DNA from: JAAGZL01 sp964628835 | GTDB taxonomy: Bacteria; Pseudomonadota; Gammaproteobacteria; Chromatiales; Chromatiaceae | Direction of reading: 5' to 3' | DNA: 64,000 nt | Assembly: GCA_964628835.1 (NCBI GenBank) | Contig: CAZVME010000003.1 | Coordinates: 1-64,000, forward strand | The notes under the pieces: generated by a model | The model's database searches: none | Seen by the model: the letters and a program-made list of their open reading frames with translations, nothing else | Told to the model about the DNA's origin: nothing | Shown here: positions 43,449 to 52,967 of the stretch, in pieces | Numbering within the stretch: position 1 is the first letter of the stretch | Layout of the letters: the number at the start of each line of letters is the position of its first letter | Translations under genes and position numbers: made by a program

Positions 43449-43883
43449 ATGAAAAAGACCCAACAAGGTTTCACACTGATCGAACTCATGATCGTAGTAG
43501 CCATCATCGGTATTCTGGCCGCTATCGCCATCCCGGCCTACAAAGACTACACCATCAGGGCCAAGGTATCTGAGGGTCTGAATCTGGCCGCCGGCGCCAA
43601 GCTGGCCGTATCTGAATATGAGAGTTCAGAGAGCGCATTCCCGACTTCCAACCCTGAGGCCGGTATTGCAACAAGTACTGAGATCACCGGTGAATACGTC
43701 AATGACGTAGAAGTCGGGGCTAACGGCGTTATCACTGTCACCTTTAAGGCTGCAGCTCCAGCACCAACAGAGATCCAGAGTGGAACTCTTATATTGACAC
43801 CTAGCACCAACGAAGGATCTATAGAGTGGAGATGTGACGGTGGAGATATCGATGATCGCTACCGTCCATCCAGGTGCCGTTAA
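43449..43883 (+). CDS. pilA: Type IV major pilin PilA
   Basis: A 144-residue type IVa prepilin. The leader MKKTQQG is cut after G7, giving mature N-methyl-Phe (F8) and the hydrophobic FTLIELMIVVAIIGILAAIAIP with the conserved Glu at mature position 5. A C-terminal disulfide loop is expected between C129 and C143 (RCDGGDIDDRYRPSRC). The ATG at 43449 has AGGAG 5-9 nt upstream; an open frame starting at 43359 is not leader-like. Regulated by the sigma-54 promoter upstream, ended by a strong terminator. Confidence 0.94.
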   Translation: MKKTQQGFTLIELMIVVAIIGILAAIAIPAYKDYTIRAKVSEGLNLAAGAKLAVSEYESSESAFPTSNPEAGIATSTEITGEYVNDVEVGANGVITVTFKAAAPAPTEIQSGTLILTPSTNEGSIEWRCDGGDIDDRYRPSRCR

Positions 43884-43908
43884 TCGACAGCGAATTACAT
43901 GATTGAGA

Positions 43909-43936
43909 GAAGGCCGCATAATGCGGCCTTCTTTTT
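43909..43936 (+). terminator. Rho-independent terminator after pilA
   Basis: GAAGGCCGCA (43909-43918) and TGCGGCCTTC (43922-43931) form a perfect 10-bp stem with a 3-nt loop, followed by TTTTT. It starts 26 nt after the pilA stop. Confidence 0.9.
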
Positions 43937-43943
43937 GCCTGAT

Positions 43944-44011
43944 GGGTCGGAGTCATGTTGGTTAGTATAGAGATTTAATTCTATAGGTTGATTTGATTTA
44001 ACTCCGACTCC
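43944..44011. repeat. GGGTCGGAGTC-type inverted repeat element
   Basis: GGGTCGGAGTC (43944-43954) and TTAACTCCGACTCC (43998-44011) with matching core GTCGGAGT/ACTCCGAC (43946-43953, 44001-44008). Same family as 29874-29936 and 35163-35235. It lies between the pilA terminator and the next gene. Confidence 0.5.
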
Positions 44012-44027
44012 GGTGTGTGGACCATGT

Positions 44028-45914
44028 ATGCTTAGACTTAAACACCTCTATCTGGCTACCCTGGCACTGATCACCATCCTGATCTATATGCCTGGTCTTT
44101 CTGGCCCTTTTCTTCTAGACGACTACTCCAACCGGGTCAATGCATACTCCTATGGCCTGGATTGGCAAGAGATACTATCCGCCACCTTTACCAACCAGAG
44201 CGGCATCCTGCGAAGGCCACTGGCTAATCTAAGTTTCATCCTGAATGCCATTGCCGACCCGTCCGCGTTTGGCTTCAAGCTGGTGAACCTGATACTGCAT
44301 CTGGTTACCGGTTTTCTGCTGTTCAACCTGATACAGAAACTATGCAGAGTCAGATCAAACCTAACCGGGATGCAGGCAAACCTCACAGCATCGATTGTTT
44401 CAACAATCTGGTTGCTGCACCCGTTACAGGTCAGCAGCGTGCTGTATGTGGTACAGCGCATGTCCATACTCTCGGCACTGTTCACGCTTGCAGCACTCCT
44501 GGTGTATGTGCGATTTCGCAGTAGCAGTGGCAATCTGAATCGGACAGTAGCACTTTTAGGCGGTTACTCTGCCCTTTGGATCCTGGGGCTGGCCAGTAAG
44601 GAGAGTGCAGCCCTGTTGCCGCTGTTCCTGCTTGGCGTTGAGTTCTGCATATTCAGATTTAAAGCTACGCCCGATAGGAACAGCAAGAGAAATTTACATC
44701 TGTTGCTCACACTGCTGGTCTATCTGCCACTGTTGGCGGGCGCCATCTACACCCTAACTCACTTTGGGGCCCTCACTGCCGGATATGGTGCACGGGATTT
44801 CTCTCTGCCGGAGAGACTATATACAGAGATACATGCAGTTATTTTTTATCTGAAGGTAATAATTACCCCGGACCTGTCACTTATGGGGCTGTACCATGAC
44901 GACTTCCCCATAAGCAGCTCCATGGAGCCAGTAACTCTTGTATATCTGGCGCTTATCATTATCTCCGTTCTGGCAGCGGTGTTTGTCCGAAAACGCTTCC
45001 CCCTATTGGCTTTGGGAATACTGTGGTTTTATTCAGCCCATCTGCTGGAGTCCACATTTCTCCCCCTGGAACCGGTGTTTGAACATAGAAACTACCTGGC
45101 CCTGGCCGGGGTATGCATGATCCTGGCCGAGGTGATTATTTATCTGCTTCAGGCTGGTGTCTCAACCAAAAGGCGCATATTCACCTGGTCCGGTGTTGTC
45201 TTGTTCATGCTGTTCATTACCACACTAACCAGCTTCCGCGTTGACTCCTGGTCCAGTCGGGAGAAGCTGTTCACCACCCAGGAGAGATACCATCCAGATT
45301 CGCGCCGGGTATTAATGGAACTGGTTAACATAGACGTGCAGAAAAGGCGTTTTGACCTGGCATACTCCAGGATCGACCGTATTGAGGCGCTTGCCCCAGA
45401 CCAGGCCCGTCACAGCATTATGCGACTGATTATAAGTTGTTATGAGAACAGATATTATGGGCATAACCTCAACCGGGCCATACAACTGCACACAAACAAT
45501 CCCGAATGGTTCAAATCCAGCAGTGAACTGCTGAATCTTGGCAAACTTTCTCTCAATGGCAAATGCCCTGCATACAACAGTTCACAGGTAATCAATCTAT
45601 TGTTGATTACTGCCAATGGCCATTCAGGCAGACCGGTCTCTCAACTCCACTCTATGGCAGGGCAACTATATGCAAAGTCCGACAATGCTGAAGAGGCCAG
45701 AGAACAGTATCGACTGGCCCACCTGACGGATACTTCCCAGTTGCAGCCGTTAATCGCCAAAACCTATCTTGAATTGAATGGCGGACTATTGGATGATGCG
45801 GAAAACACCATCCGATTATTGAGAAATGCTGAAAGAAATACTATCGTATACTACAACCATCTCATCAGTGAGTTGGAAGAGCATCTTGCTGATGCAAAAA
45901 GCAGCTCCAACTAA
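44028..45914 (+). CDS. TMTC-like GT-C membrane protein with TPR tail
   Basis: A 628-residue protein. The N-terminal 400 residues are polytopic (about ten helices) and begin LALITILIYMPGLSGPFLLDDYSN, the GT-C pattern with an acidic pair in the first periplasmic loop, then RRPLANLSFILNAI and VNLILHLVTGFLLFNLI as in TMTC/O-mannosyltransferase-like proteins. The last 220 residues are soluble helical repeats of TPR type. It lies directly downstream of pilA, where pilin glycosyltransferases (TfpO/TfpW) are found in other bacteria, so a pilin-glycosylating role is plausible but inferred. An in-frame GTG at 44013 is inside the repeat; ATG 44028 is preferred. Confidence 0.75.
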   Translation: MLRLKHLYLATLALITILIYMPGLSGPFLLDDYSNRVNAYSYGLDWQEILSATFTNQSGILRRPLANLSFILNAIADPSAFGFKLVNLILHLVTGFLLFNLIQKLCRVRSNLTGMQANLTASIVSTIWLLHPLQVSSVLYVVQRMSILSALFTLAALLVYVRFRSSSGNLNRTVALLGGYSALWILGLASKESAALLPLFLLGVEFCIFRFKATPDRNSKRNLHLLLTLLVYLPLLAGAIYTLTHFGALTAGYGARDFSLPERLYTEIHAVIFYLKVIITPDLSLMGLYHDDFPISSSMEPVTLVYLALIIISVLAAVFVRKRFPLLALGILWFYSAHLLESTFLPLEPVFEHRNYLALAGVCMILAEVIIYLLQAGVSTKRRIFTWSGVVLFMLFITTLTSFRVDSWSSREKLFTTQERYHPDSRRVLMELVNIDVQKRRFDLAYSRIDRIEALAPDQARHSIMRLIISCYENRYYGHNLNRAIQLHTNNPEWFKSSSELLNLGKLSLNGKCPAYNSSQVINLLLITANGHSGRPVSQLHSMAGQLYAKSDNAEEAREQYRLAHLTDTSQLQPLIAKTYLELNGGLLDDAENTIRLLRNAERNTIVYYNHLISELEEHLADAKSSSN

Positions 45915-45950
45915 ACCAACGCCTTACACAACCAACACTTAATAGTCATA

Positions 45951-46871
45951 ATGAACAAACAGGTGCCCATACAACCATCAGAGCACCCGACACACCAGAA
46001 CACCGCTTCTATCCTTGTTGTATACCATCCGGACCAGCACTTTTCTGAACGGCTACGGCGCATAGCCGCCCAAACCCGACTCATAGTTATTGTAAACAAT
46101 GGCCCCAAGGCCACGCTTGACAACCACTTAACCGAAATAACCCATCAGGAAACCAGAATTGATCTGTTGCAAAACAGCAAAAATATGGGGCTGGGGTTCG
46201 CACTTAACCAGGGCGTTGAGCATTGCCTGCATGATGGATACAAATGGGCGCTCCTGTTGGATCAGGACACCGAGGTAGATTCGGATATCGTAGCATCCCT
46301 AAGCAGCATAACCGCCAGCATGTCGCCCCTTCCTGCGGTTATCGGAGCCAACTACAGAAACAACCGGAATGGAAGGATCTTCAAGAGCTGCAGTGAATCT
46401 GATAGTGGTGTAACTAAGAGAAAAACGGTAATCACATCAGGAACCCTACTTAATCTAAAGACCCACATACTAATTGGTCCATTCATGGACAACTACTTTA
46501 TCGACTCCATCGACCATGAGTACTGCCTAAGGGCGCGCAGCAATGGTTTCCCCATCTACATAAGTTGCAAGCCTCTGATGACACACCATATCGGGACAGA
46601 ATTTAATACGGCAAGTTACCTACAACGATTGTTACGCGCACCCGATCACTCACCCGCACGAAAATACTACATCGCCAGAAACACCATCACCACAATGAAA
46701 ATATTCTGGCGCAGCGAAACCACCTGGTGTCTCAAACAGGCTCTCCGACTGACATCCGAGGTTATCTCCATCATGCTGTTTGAAGATTCAAAAGTAGCAA
46801 AGCTAAGCAGCACCATGAATGGAATGGTTGACGGCATTCTTGGCAGACCAGGTCCAGGACCGCTGGAATAG
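45951..46871 (+). CDS. GT2 family glycosyltransferase, rhamnosyltransferase-like
   Basis: A 306-residue soluble GT-A enzyme: ASILVVYHPDQHFSERL at the start, IVIVNNGP, NKNMGLGFALNQGVEHCL and ALLLDQDTEVD (metal-binding DQD). The pattern is that of RfbN/RfbF-type rhamnosyltransferases in O-antigen loci. The acceptor and sugar are not determinable. It is followed after 2 nt by the next glycosyltransferase, so the three plus-strand genes 45951-48999 form one unit. Confidence 0.85.
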   Translation: MNKQVPIQPSEHPTHQNTASILVVYHPDQHFSERLRRIAAQTRLIVIVNNGPKATLDNHLTEITHQETRIDLLQNSKNMGLGFALNQGVEHCLHDGYKWALLLDQDTEVDSDIVASLSSITASMSPLPAVIGANYRNNRNGRIFKSCSESDSGVTKRKTVITSGTLLNLKTHILIGPFMDNYFIDSIDHEYCLRARSNGFPIYISCKPLMTHHIGTEFNTASYLQRLLRAPDHSPARKYYIARNTITTMKIFWRSETTWCLKQALRLTSEVISIMLFEDSKVAKLSSTMNGMVDGILGRPGPGPLE

Positions 46872-46873
46872 TA

Positions 46874-48022
46874 ATGTCCGACAGAGAGGAAAAAAGAGAT
46901 CTGCTGATCCTAGGCGTGCATCAAAAAAGTGAAGCCTACCCAAATGTGCTGTATAGAATTCGAGATCTGGAGAAACATCCCGACATCAACACCCATGAAA
47001 TCAATTTTCCAATCATGGATGATCCAGCCAGAACCCCCGGTAAATTAAAACGACGATTCCCACGCTTTCTCCGCACAATCTACGGCCACATATATATATT
47101 AATCCGCTATCTCTTTTCGCCCTACAAACAGACGGTATATGTTCCATATCCTGCAACATTTGTCTGCTGGACACTATCTCTCTTACCCAAACGTCTGCAG
47201 CCATCCAGACTGATTATTGATCAATTCATCTCTCTCTATGAAACCATAGTGATTGATCGCAGATTAATCTCCAGAAATGGCCTGCTCGCCAAACTGCTTT
47301 TCCGCATAGAGAGACGTGCATTACACTCATGTGACAGCATAATTGTAGATACGTCACTGAACAGAATATATATTGAGAACCTGTTCAACATCCCTTTAAC
47401 GAGGATAGATGCAATTCCCTTAACCACAAATGAAGAGGCGTTCAGCCCTAGAGAATATAATGCGGGTAACAACAGGTGCCGGGTCCTGTTTATTGGCACC
47501 CTGATACCACTGCATGGTATTCAGATTATTATCTCCGCAATAAAACTACTACAATCTAATAATCACATAGAATTCACAATTATAGGAGACGGGCAGGATG
47601 CCAAATACCTTGAGGCCTTCAACAGAACCGGACCCAAGAATCTTGTTTGGCTGAGAAAATGGACAAGCCCGTACCAACTAGCTGATGAGATCGATAAATC
47701 AGATATATGCCTTGGTATTTTTAGTGGCAGCAAGAAAGCCGACCGGGTTTGCCCCCTAAAGTTATATGCTTACATGTCCATTGGCAGACCCGTGATTACT
47801 GCAGATACTAATTGGAGCAGGAACGTCTTGTCGGGACACAGCAAAAATGAGTTTTGCACCATAGCGCCAGGCAGTGGAGAGCTACTTGCCAAGCAAATTG
47901 AGAGCCTTGCGCTTGCACACAATGAAAGGCAGTTCCTGTCGACCGCATGCCAGGGGTTCTATAGAGATAACTTGAGCAACAAAAAAGCCATCGATAAACT
48001 ATCCGCCATTATACTTGGTTGA
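46874..48022 (+). CDS. GT4-type glycosyltransferase family 1 protein
   Basis: A 382-residue GT-B-fold enzyme. The C-terminal domain has the group-1 features VLFIGTLIPLHGIQIIISAIKLL (about 198-220), FTIIGDGQDAKYL, a WTSPYQLADEIDKSDICLGIF segment and KLYAYMSIGRPVITAD (the nucleotide-sugar E/K region, here with YMSIG). The N-terminal domain is basic and poorly conserved. Membership in a surface-glycan cluster is clear; the sugar is unknown. It overlaps or abuts both neighbours. Confidence 0.82.
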   Translation: MSDREEKRDLLILGVHQKSEAYPNVLYRIRDLEKHPDINTHEINFPIMDDPARTPGKLKRRFPRFLRTIYGHIYILIRYLFSPYKQTVYVPYPATFVCWTLSLLPKRLQPSRLIIDQFISLYETIVIDRRLISRNGLLAKLLFRIERRALHSCDSIIVDTSLNRIYIENLFNIPLTRIDAIPLTTNEEAFSPREYNAGNNRCRVLFIGTLIPLHGIQIIISAIKLLQSNNHIEFTIIGDGQDAKYLEAFNRTGPKNLVWLRKWTSPYQLADEIDKSDICLGIFSGSKKADRVCPLKLYAYMSIGRPVITADTNWSRNVLSGHSKNEFCTIAPGSGELLAKQIESLALAHNERQFLSTACQGFYRDNLSNKKAIDKLSAIILG

Positions 48023-48054
48023 TTTTGACAGGGATCCATCTTCAAACTCGGGCC

Positions 48055-48999
48055 ATGAATACTCACTCACAGAAAACACCCAGGGTATGCATCCTATTAT
48101 CCACATACAACGGCGAACGTTTTATTGCCGAACAGTTGGACAGCCTGCTACATCAGACTTATCCCAACATCCACATACATATCCGGGACGATGGCTCCAC
48201 CGACGATACGGTTAAAATCATCAAATCCTATGGCAAAGTTCACAACAATATCTTCATAACAGAGGGTGAAAACTGCGGGATTGTGCACAGCTTCATCAAG
48301 ATCCTTAAGGACACCAACAATCCTTCTGGTCTATATGCATTCTGCGACCAGGACGATATCTGGTTATCTCACAAGGCGGAGGTGGCCGTATCGGCAATAA
48401 TGGACAGTCAAACCCCATCAAAGACTCTATATTGCACGCGCCTTGAATACACAGATCAAGACATGGGGCACTTGGGTTACTCTCGCATACCAAAGCAGAT
48501 TGGTTTTAACAATGCCATCGTAGAGAACATTGCAGTCGGCTGTACATCGGTGTTCGGAGAGGACATAAAACGCCTGGTTCTTCAAGCAGACCCCAATACA
48601 ATGATGATGCACGACTGGTGGACGTACCTCGCAGCAGCATCATTTGGCGAGGTTGTTTTTGACTCAAGGACCTCAATCAAATACCGGCAACATGGAAATA
48701 GTGCAACTCCCTGGGAACCGGGGCTAAAGAAAATAAAGGCCAGAGCATATGGACTGGTCAACAGACTTCTGAACCACAGACACGCCGGTCTGGATTCATT
48801 AAATCAGGCTATAAAGTTTATTGAAACATATCCGGAAACAGCGACCAAGAATACTGATCTCATTAGACAATTAGTCGACATGCGGGGAAAACGCACGCTC
48901 CTGAAGCGTCTTAGGTACATCTACAATCCGCAGGTGGTTCGAAGCGACCCAATAGAAAATCTGTTATTGAAACCCATGATACTTTTCAGGTTGCATTGA
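48055..48999 (+). CDS. GT2 family glycosyltransferase
   Basis: A 314-residue enzyme with a GT-A N terminus: RVCILLSTYNGERFIAEQLDSLLHQTYPNI, IRDDGSTDDT, and CDQDDIW (metal site), typical of rhamnosyl/galactosyltransferases in O-antigen synthesis. The C-terminal part, with KYRQHGNSA, fits that family. ATG 48055 (MNTHSQ) is chosen; an in-frame TTG at 48019 would overlap the upstream gene and adds non-conserved residues. It ends just before a solo repeat end at 49003. Confidence 0.85.
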   Translation: MNTHSQKTPRVCILLSTYNGERFIAEQLDSLLHQTYPNIHIHIRDDGSTDDTVKIIKSYGKVHNNIFITEGENCGIVHSFIKILKDTNNPSGLYAFCDQDDIWLSHKAEVAVSAIMDSQTPSKTLYCTRLEYTDQDMGHLGYSRIPKQIGFNNAIVENIAVGCTSVFGEDIKRLVLQADPNTMMMHDWWTYLAAASFGEVVFDSRTSIKYRQHGNSATPWEPGLKKIKARAYGLVNRLLNHRHAGLDSLNQAIKFIETYPETATKNTDLIRQLVDMRGKRTLLKRLRYIYNPQVVRSDPIENLLLKPMILFRLH

Positions 49000-49002
49000 G
49001 TT

Positions 49003-49034
49003 ATTAATCCGGCAACCTTATAGGTGATGTTCAG
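49003..49034. repeat. Solo end of the 11886-12082 MITE-like family
   Basis: This 32-bp stretch matches the left end at 11886-11917 in 28 of 32 positions. It lies between two convergent glycosyltransferase genes and slightly overlaps the stop of the minus-strand one. No inverted partner was found nearby. Confidence 0.65.
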
Positions 49035-50899
49035 CCTGACACCCAAGGCTTGGTTACCCGCGGGGCCGAAGCCAAATATGGCCAACTGTGTCCAAGGGAT
49101 AAATTCGGGTTGTAAGCCGGGTCATTATTAAGTATGCCTGGCCAGCGTGAATGCATATAAGCAATCTCTGCCTTGGCGCGTTGCTGCTTTTTAGGTGTAT
49201 TTTCAGAACCACGTGAAGCTGATTCATGGTGGTAAAGTTCTGCAAATGGAGTCCAGAGATTGCGGTAACCTTGCTCCATAACTCTAAGGCAAAAATCCAC
49301 ATCATTAAATGCGACCGACAAATTATCTTCCTCAAGACCACCAACTTCAACAAATAGTGACTTTCGCACCACAAGGCACGCAGCCGTCACCGCTGATAGA
49401 TTTTGAGTTGCCTTTGCCCTACATGCATATCCTGCCGTTCCTCGAGGCATATCTGCATAAATATGCCCCGCACACCCACCCATACCAACCAGGACACCGG
49501 CATGCTGTATGGTATCGTCGGGATAGTAAAGCATGGCGCCGACAGCCCCAATTTCATCGCGAACAGCATGACCAACCATCTCGTCCAGCCAATCACCTGA
49601 AATAACCTCAATATCGTTATTCATCAGACATAACATGCTGCCATTTGCTGCCAAAGCAGCAAAGTTGTTGATTGCAGAATAATTAAATGGCTTATCGTAC
49701 TCCAGCACCCTGGCGATACCGGCCTCCTCTAGTGTTGAAAGATACTCCAACGCTTCAGGATCATCCGATTGATTGTCTACCACGATGATTTCAAAATGTT
49801 TATAACAAGTCTTGCCAAGCAGACTGTCAATGCAACAACGCAGCAACTCGACCCCATTTCGCACCGGAATAATAATAGAGACGAGAGGTATTGGTTCTGG
49901 AAGATCATATTGTACATGCAGCGTGCCACAGGAGGCAGCACTAACTTTTCCAGGTTGACCGCTTTTTTCTAAATGTTCGGTTACAGCTGCCATCCGCGCT
50001 TCATAATTATGATTTTTATTTTTAGAATCTTTTTCAGCTGCCACTCCGGCATCACGCCGGTGGTACAAAACGTGCGAGATATGGTGAATTTGTGAAACAG
50101 ATGTACTTCTGGTCACCCGAAGCGCAAGATCCCAATTAGAGTAACTACCGAAGTCTTTTCTAAACCCTCCAACCTCACTCACAATACTGGACCGATAGAC
50201 ACACAGACTTGAAATCATATCCTGACTCAGGAACAAATCCGGATTCCAGTCCGGTTTAAAATAAGGATCAAAGCGTTTTCCCGACTCATCCACCTTATCT
50301 TCGTCGCTGTATATAATATCAAGGTGTGGCCTTTCATTGAGTGAAGCAACGACCATATAAAGCGCATGCTCAGCCAACTCGTCATTCTGATTGAGTAAGG
50401 TAACAAACTCACCCATAGCAAACTTAAGTGCAGAATTAGATGCGGTTGATATATGTCCATCTGCATCATGGCTTACGCTTTTAATCCGACGATCTGATTC
50501 TGCAATCTCATTGAGTGTCATTGCAATATGTGGTTCAGTTGCTGCAACATCCACAATACATAACTCCCAGTGCGGATACAGTTGTCGCCGAACAGACTCG
50601 ACAGCCAGTGCAACCCATTTTTCCTGTGCGTTACATACAGGCATTACTATTGAGATCAAAGGGTGATATTCGAGCGCATCAATATGTGATGAGATTTGTT
50701 TCCGGTCTTCCAAGTCTAGTGTGTCATTCTTTTCAATCCAGTAATCATAGTTGACGGCAGCTGTGAAATGTCCATATATCCCTTTCAATCCCTCACGACG
50801 CCACAGTCTGTAGCCTTTAATGACTGACTCTTTTGGCGAACACTTGGTAAGCAAGCGGATCAGTTCACGTAGGATAATTGAATGGTTACGCCTAAGCAT
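49031..50899 (-). CDS. Two-domain GT2 glycosyltransferase
   Basis: A 622-residue protein with two GT-A domains in tandem. Domain 1 (about 75-310): LISIVMPVCNAQEKWVALAVESV and DIIYSDEDKVDESG. Domain 2 (about 340-590): PLVSIIIPVRNGVELLRCCIDSLLGKT, IVVDNQSDDP, LCLMNNDIEVISGDWLDEMV and NDVDFCLRVMEQGYRN. The layout matches polymerising or dual-specificity enzymes of O-antigen ABC-transporter loci. Domain 1 has NQND where a DxD is usual, so its activity may be reduced. Last gene of the minus-strand cluster. Confidence 0.87.
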   Translation of the reverse strand: MLRRNHSIILRELIRLLTKCSPKESVIKGYRLWRREGLKGIYGHFTAAVNYDYWIEKNDTLDLEDRKQISSHIDALEYHPLISIVMPVCNAQEKWVALAVESVRRQLYPHWELCIVDVAATEPHIAMTLNEIAESDRRIKSVSHDADGHISTASNSALKFAMGEFVTLLNQNDELAEHALYMVVASLNERPHLDIIYSDEDKVDESGKRFDPYFKPDWNPDLFLSQDMISSLCVYRSSIVSEVGGFRKDFGSYSNWDLALRVTRSTSVSQIHHISHVLYHRRDAGVAAEKDSKNKNHNYEARMAAVTEHLEKSGQPGKVSAASCGTLHVQYDLPEPIPLVSIIIPVRNGVELLRCCIDSLLGKTCYKHFEIIVVDNQSDDPEALEYLSTLEEAGIARVLEYDKPFNYSAINNFAALAANGSMLCLMNNDIEVISGDWLDEMVGHAVRDEIGAVGAMLYYPDDTIQHAGVLVGMGGCAGHIYADMPRGTAGYACRAKATQNLSAVTAACLVVRKSLFVEVGGLEEDNLSVAFNDVDFCLRVMEQGYRNLWTPFAELYHHESASRGSENTPKKQQRAKAEIAYMHSRWPGILNNDPAYNPNLSLGHSWPYLASAPRVTKPWVSG

Positions 50900-50922
50900 A
50901 GTAAGTGACTTCTGTTATTGGA

Positions 50923-52056
50923 TTACCACTTTAACTTGTCTTTTACCAGGCGTGATAGGACTGGCAATAAACGTAGCGGCTTGGTTATTTGCCACGAAAA
51001 CGTGGACTTAACCCGAGTTACTTCCTTAAGAAGGTCAATATTTATTTGCTCAAGAGAGATTCGTTCCAGTAAATGAAACATGTCACTATCTCCGGCAATC
51101 CGAATAAGATCTTGGTAGTAAAATCCATAGGTTTGTTTGACCAATTGAGCATCACCAGGTTCGGACAGTAGTTCATAAAGCTGATTGATACCGAACACTT
51201 TGTGTGTTGTTGACCCGCTTCTGATGGCCAATTTGGCAACCAAGTATTTGGGGATAGCGTTTTCCTCTCCAGCGAACCCTGTAAGCTTAGGAAATATTTT
51301 ATTCACTTCGTCTAGACACCCACTACTCATATAATGACCAAGGATCTGCTGTAATTCAATTTCTATTCGAACACGATTCTCAAGGCGATTACCACTTGCA
51401 TTAGCCTCATTATCAAGCACTCGAAATTTCACGAGTGGTTCTGGAATAATATGGATTTCATATTTCAGACAAAGCCGAATCCACATCTCAAAATCACCCA
51501 GCTGCGCGAACCTCCTATCGTAAAGGCCAATATCTTCATAACAGGACTTCCTTACCATTACACTTGGGTGGCAAAGGCAATTACCATGATAGAAAAAATA
51601 GTTCAACCATTCAAAACGCGACCTGTTTGTCTGCTCAAATGTGTCATAATAAAAATGTGTTGGGTTCTGAAAATCACTACCGGAACCATCAATAAGCATG
51701 ACCCTTGTAAAAACAGCACCCGTGTTTTGATTTTGTTCTAGGAAAGCCACCTGCTTCTCAAGTTTCTCCGGCAACCAAATATCATCTGAATGGTGAATAG
51801 CAATATACTCACCCTTAGCATAATGGCGTATGGCCTCATTGATGCCGTATACACCACGTGAGCGCACGGCATTTCGTATTTTTACAATACGTAAATCATT
51901 AAAACCTTGAATAATTTCCCAGGAATTGTCCTCGGAGCAATCATCAATGATGATTAGCTCAAAATCCGTAAAGCTCTGTTCAAGCACGCTTGTAATAGCA
52001 TCTGCAATAAACTCTTCATGATTGAATGACGTTAGGATAATCGTAATATGGCACAT
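50923..52056 (-). CDS. GT2 family glycosyltransferase
   Basis: A 377-residue enzyme with a GT-A domain in the first 250 residues: HITIILTSFNHEEFIADAITSVLEQSFTDFELIIIDDCSEDNSWEI, HHSDDIWLPEKLEKQVAFLE (DDI metal site) and YDRRFAQLGDFEMWIRLCLKYEI. The C-terminal 120 residues are helical and unassigned. It is 23 nt upstream of the two-domain enzyme and probably acts on the same glycan. Confidence 0.85.
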   Translation of the reverse strand: MCHITIILTSFNHEEFIADAITSVLEQSFTDFELIIIDDCSEDNSWEIIQGFNDLRIVKIRNAVRSRGVYGINEAIRHYAKGEYIAIHHSDDIWLPEKLEKQVAFLEQNQNTGAVFTRVMLIDGSGSDFQNPTHFYYDTFEQTNRSRFEWLNYFFYHGNCLCHPSVMVRKSCYEDIGLYDRRFAQLGDFEMWIRLCLKYEIHIIPEPLVKFRVLDNEANASGNRLENRVRIEIELQQILGHYMSSGCLDEVNKIFPKLTGFAGEENAIPKYLVAKLAIRSGSTTHKVFGINQLYELLSEPGDAQLVKQTYGFYYQDLIRIAGDSDMFHLLERISLEQINIDLLKEVTRVKSTFSWQITKPLRLLPVLSRLVKDKLKW

Positions 52057-52199
52057 AACTTGGTATCAGTTCCCAGTCCTGAAAAACATGCCCATGATTT
52101 CATTTTCTACCCATGGCTCGTTTGCTCTCAGCACCTCAACAGGGATTACACATACATCCCAGTCCCATAGCATTAGGTACACTTATGAATTTTCCACAA

Positions 52200-52967
52200 T
52201 CAGCATACTAATTTAGACTGCATAATAAATAATGGCCTGTTGAGGAATTCTCCCAGAGAATCTCTTCGAGCAATATTATGTGGGCTGACTGATTGATAAA
52301 ACGTACCTGCGCTAGAGTCTTCGGCAATTCCAACATCAGATATTACCCAGCTGTCACATGTCCCGGACTCAACAAAGTCTATAAGCTCTCTTTTTGTTCC
52401 GTTCCTGAACAAGGGAAGTCCAGTATTGCCCTTCCAATTGAATCCAATCTGCAAAATCAAGTATTTAGTGTGCTGCGCAATTCTGGACAGTGAATTCAGC
52501 ATGTTTTTTTTTGCTGCTGCGATGGACTGATCAGGATCTCCATAATCATCTCCCACATGATGTAAGACGTTGAGAAGCAGACAAACATCTGCATCTACTA
52601 TTGAAAGATCGTCCTCAAACCTCATGTAATGTGGGTGGACCTTTACCCGATCTTGCCAGCCCAGTAGATTTACCACCTCACTCATAAAAGCACAGTGATT
52701 GCGGTTTCCTTCAATAAATAGTGCTGATTGTGCCCCACGATCCACCAACTCAAGAGAAAAATATCCTGTGTTTCCACCGATGTCCACCAGAGATGCACCT
52801 TTGTATGGTACATGTTGCAGAATATAGTCTAATCGTTCTTCCTCATAACGCGAATGTGTATTCAGCATATTGACTGAAATGAACTCTCTTAGCGGCCTAG
52901 GCAATATCTGATAGTGGCTGTGCTTGCTGGTCAGATTATAGAGCTCAACTAACCGATTACGATTCAT
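52200..52967 (-). CDS. Class I SAM-dependent methyltransferase
   Basis: A 255-residue protein with the SAM-binding motif I SLVDIGGNTGYFSLELVDRGA (about 64-84), motif II ALFIEGNRNH and LLLNVLHHVGDDYGD. The fold is Rossmann methyltransferase; the acceptor is unknown, most likely a sugar of the polysaccharide. Its start overlaps the stop of the upstream ATP-grasp gene by 4 nt. Confidence 0.8.
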   Translation of the reverse strand: MNRNRLVELYNLTSKHSHYQILPRPLREFISVNMLNTHSRYEEERLDYILQHVPYKGASLVDIGGNTGYFSLELVDRGAQSALFIEGNRNHCAFMSEVVNLLGWQDRVKVHPHYMRFEDDLSIVDADVCLLLNVLHHVGDDYGDPDQSIAAAKKNMLNSLSRIAQHTKYLILQIGFNWKGNTGLPLFRNGTKRELIDFVESGTCDSWVISDVGIAEDSSAGTFYQSVSPHNIARRDSLGEFLNRPLFIMQSKLVC

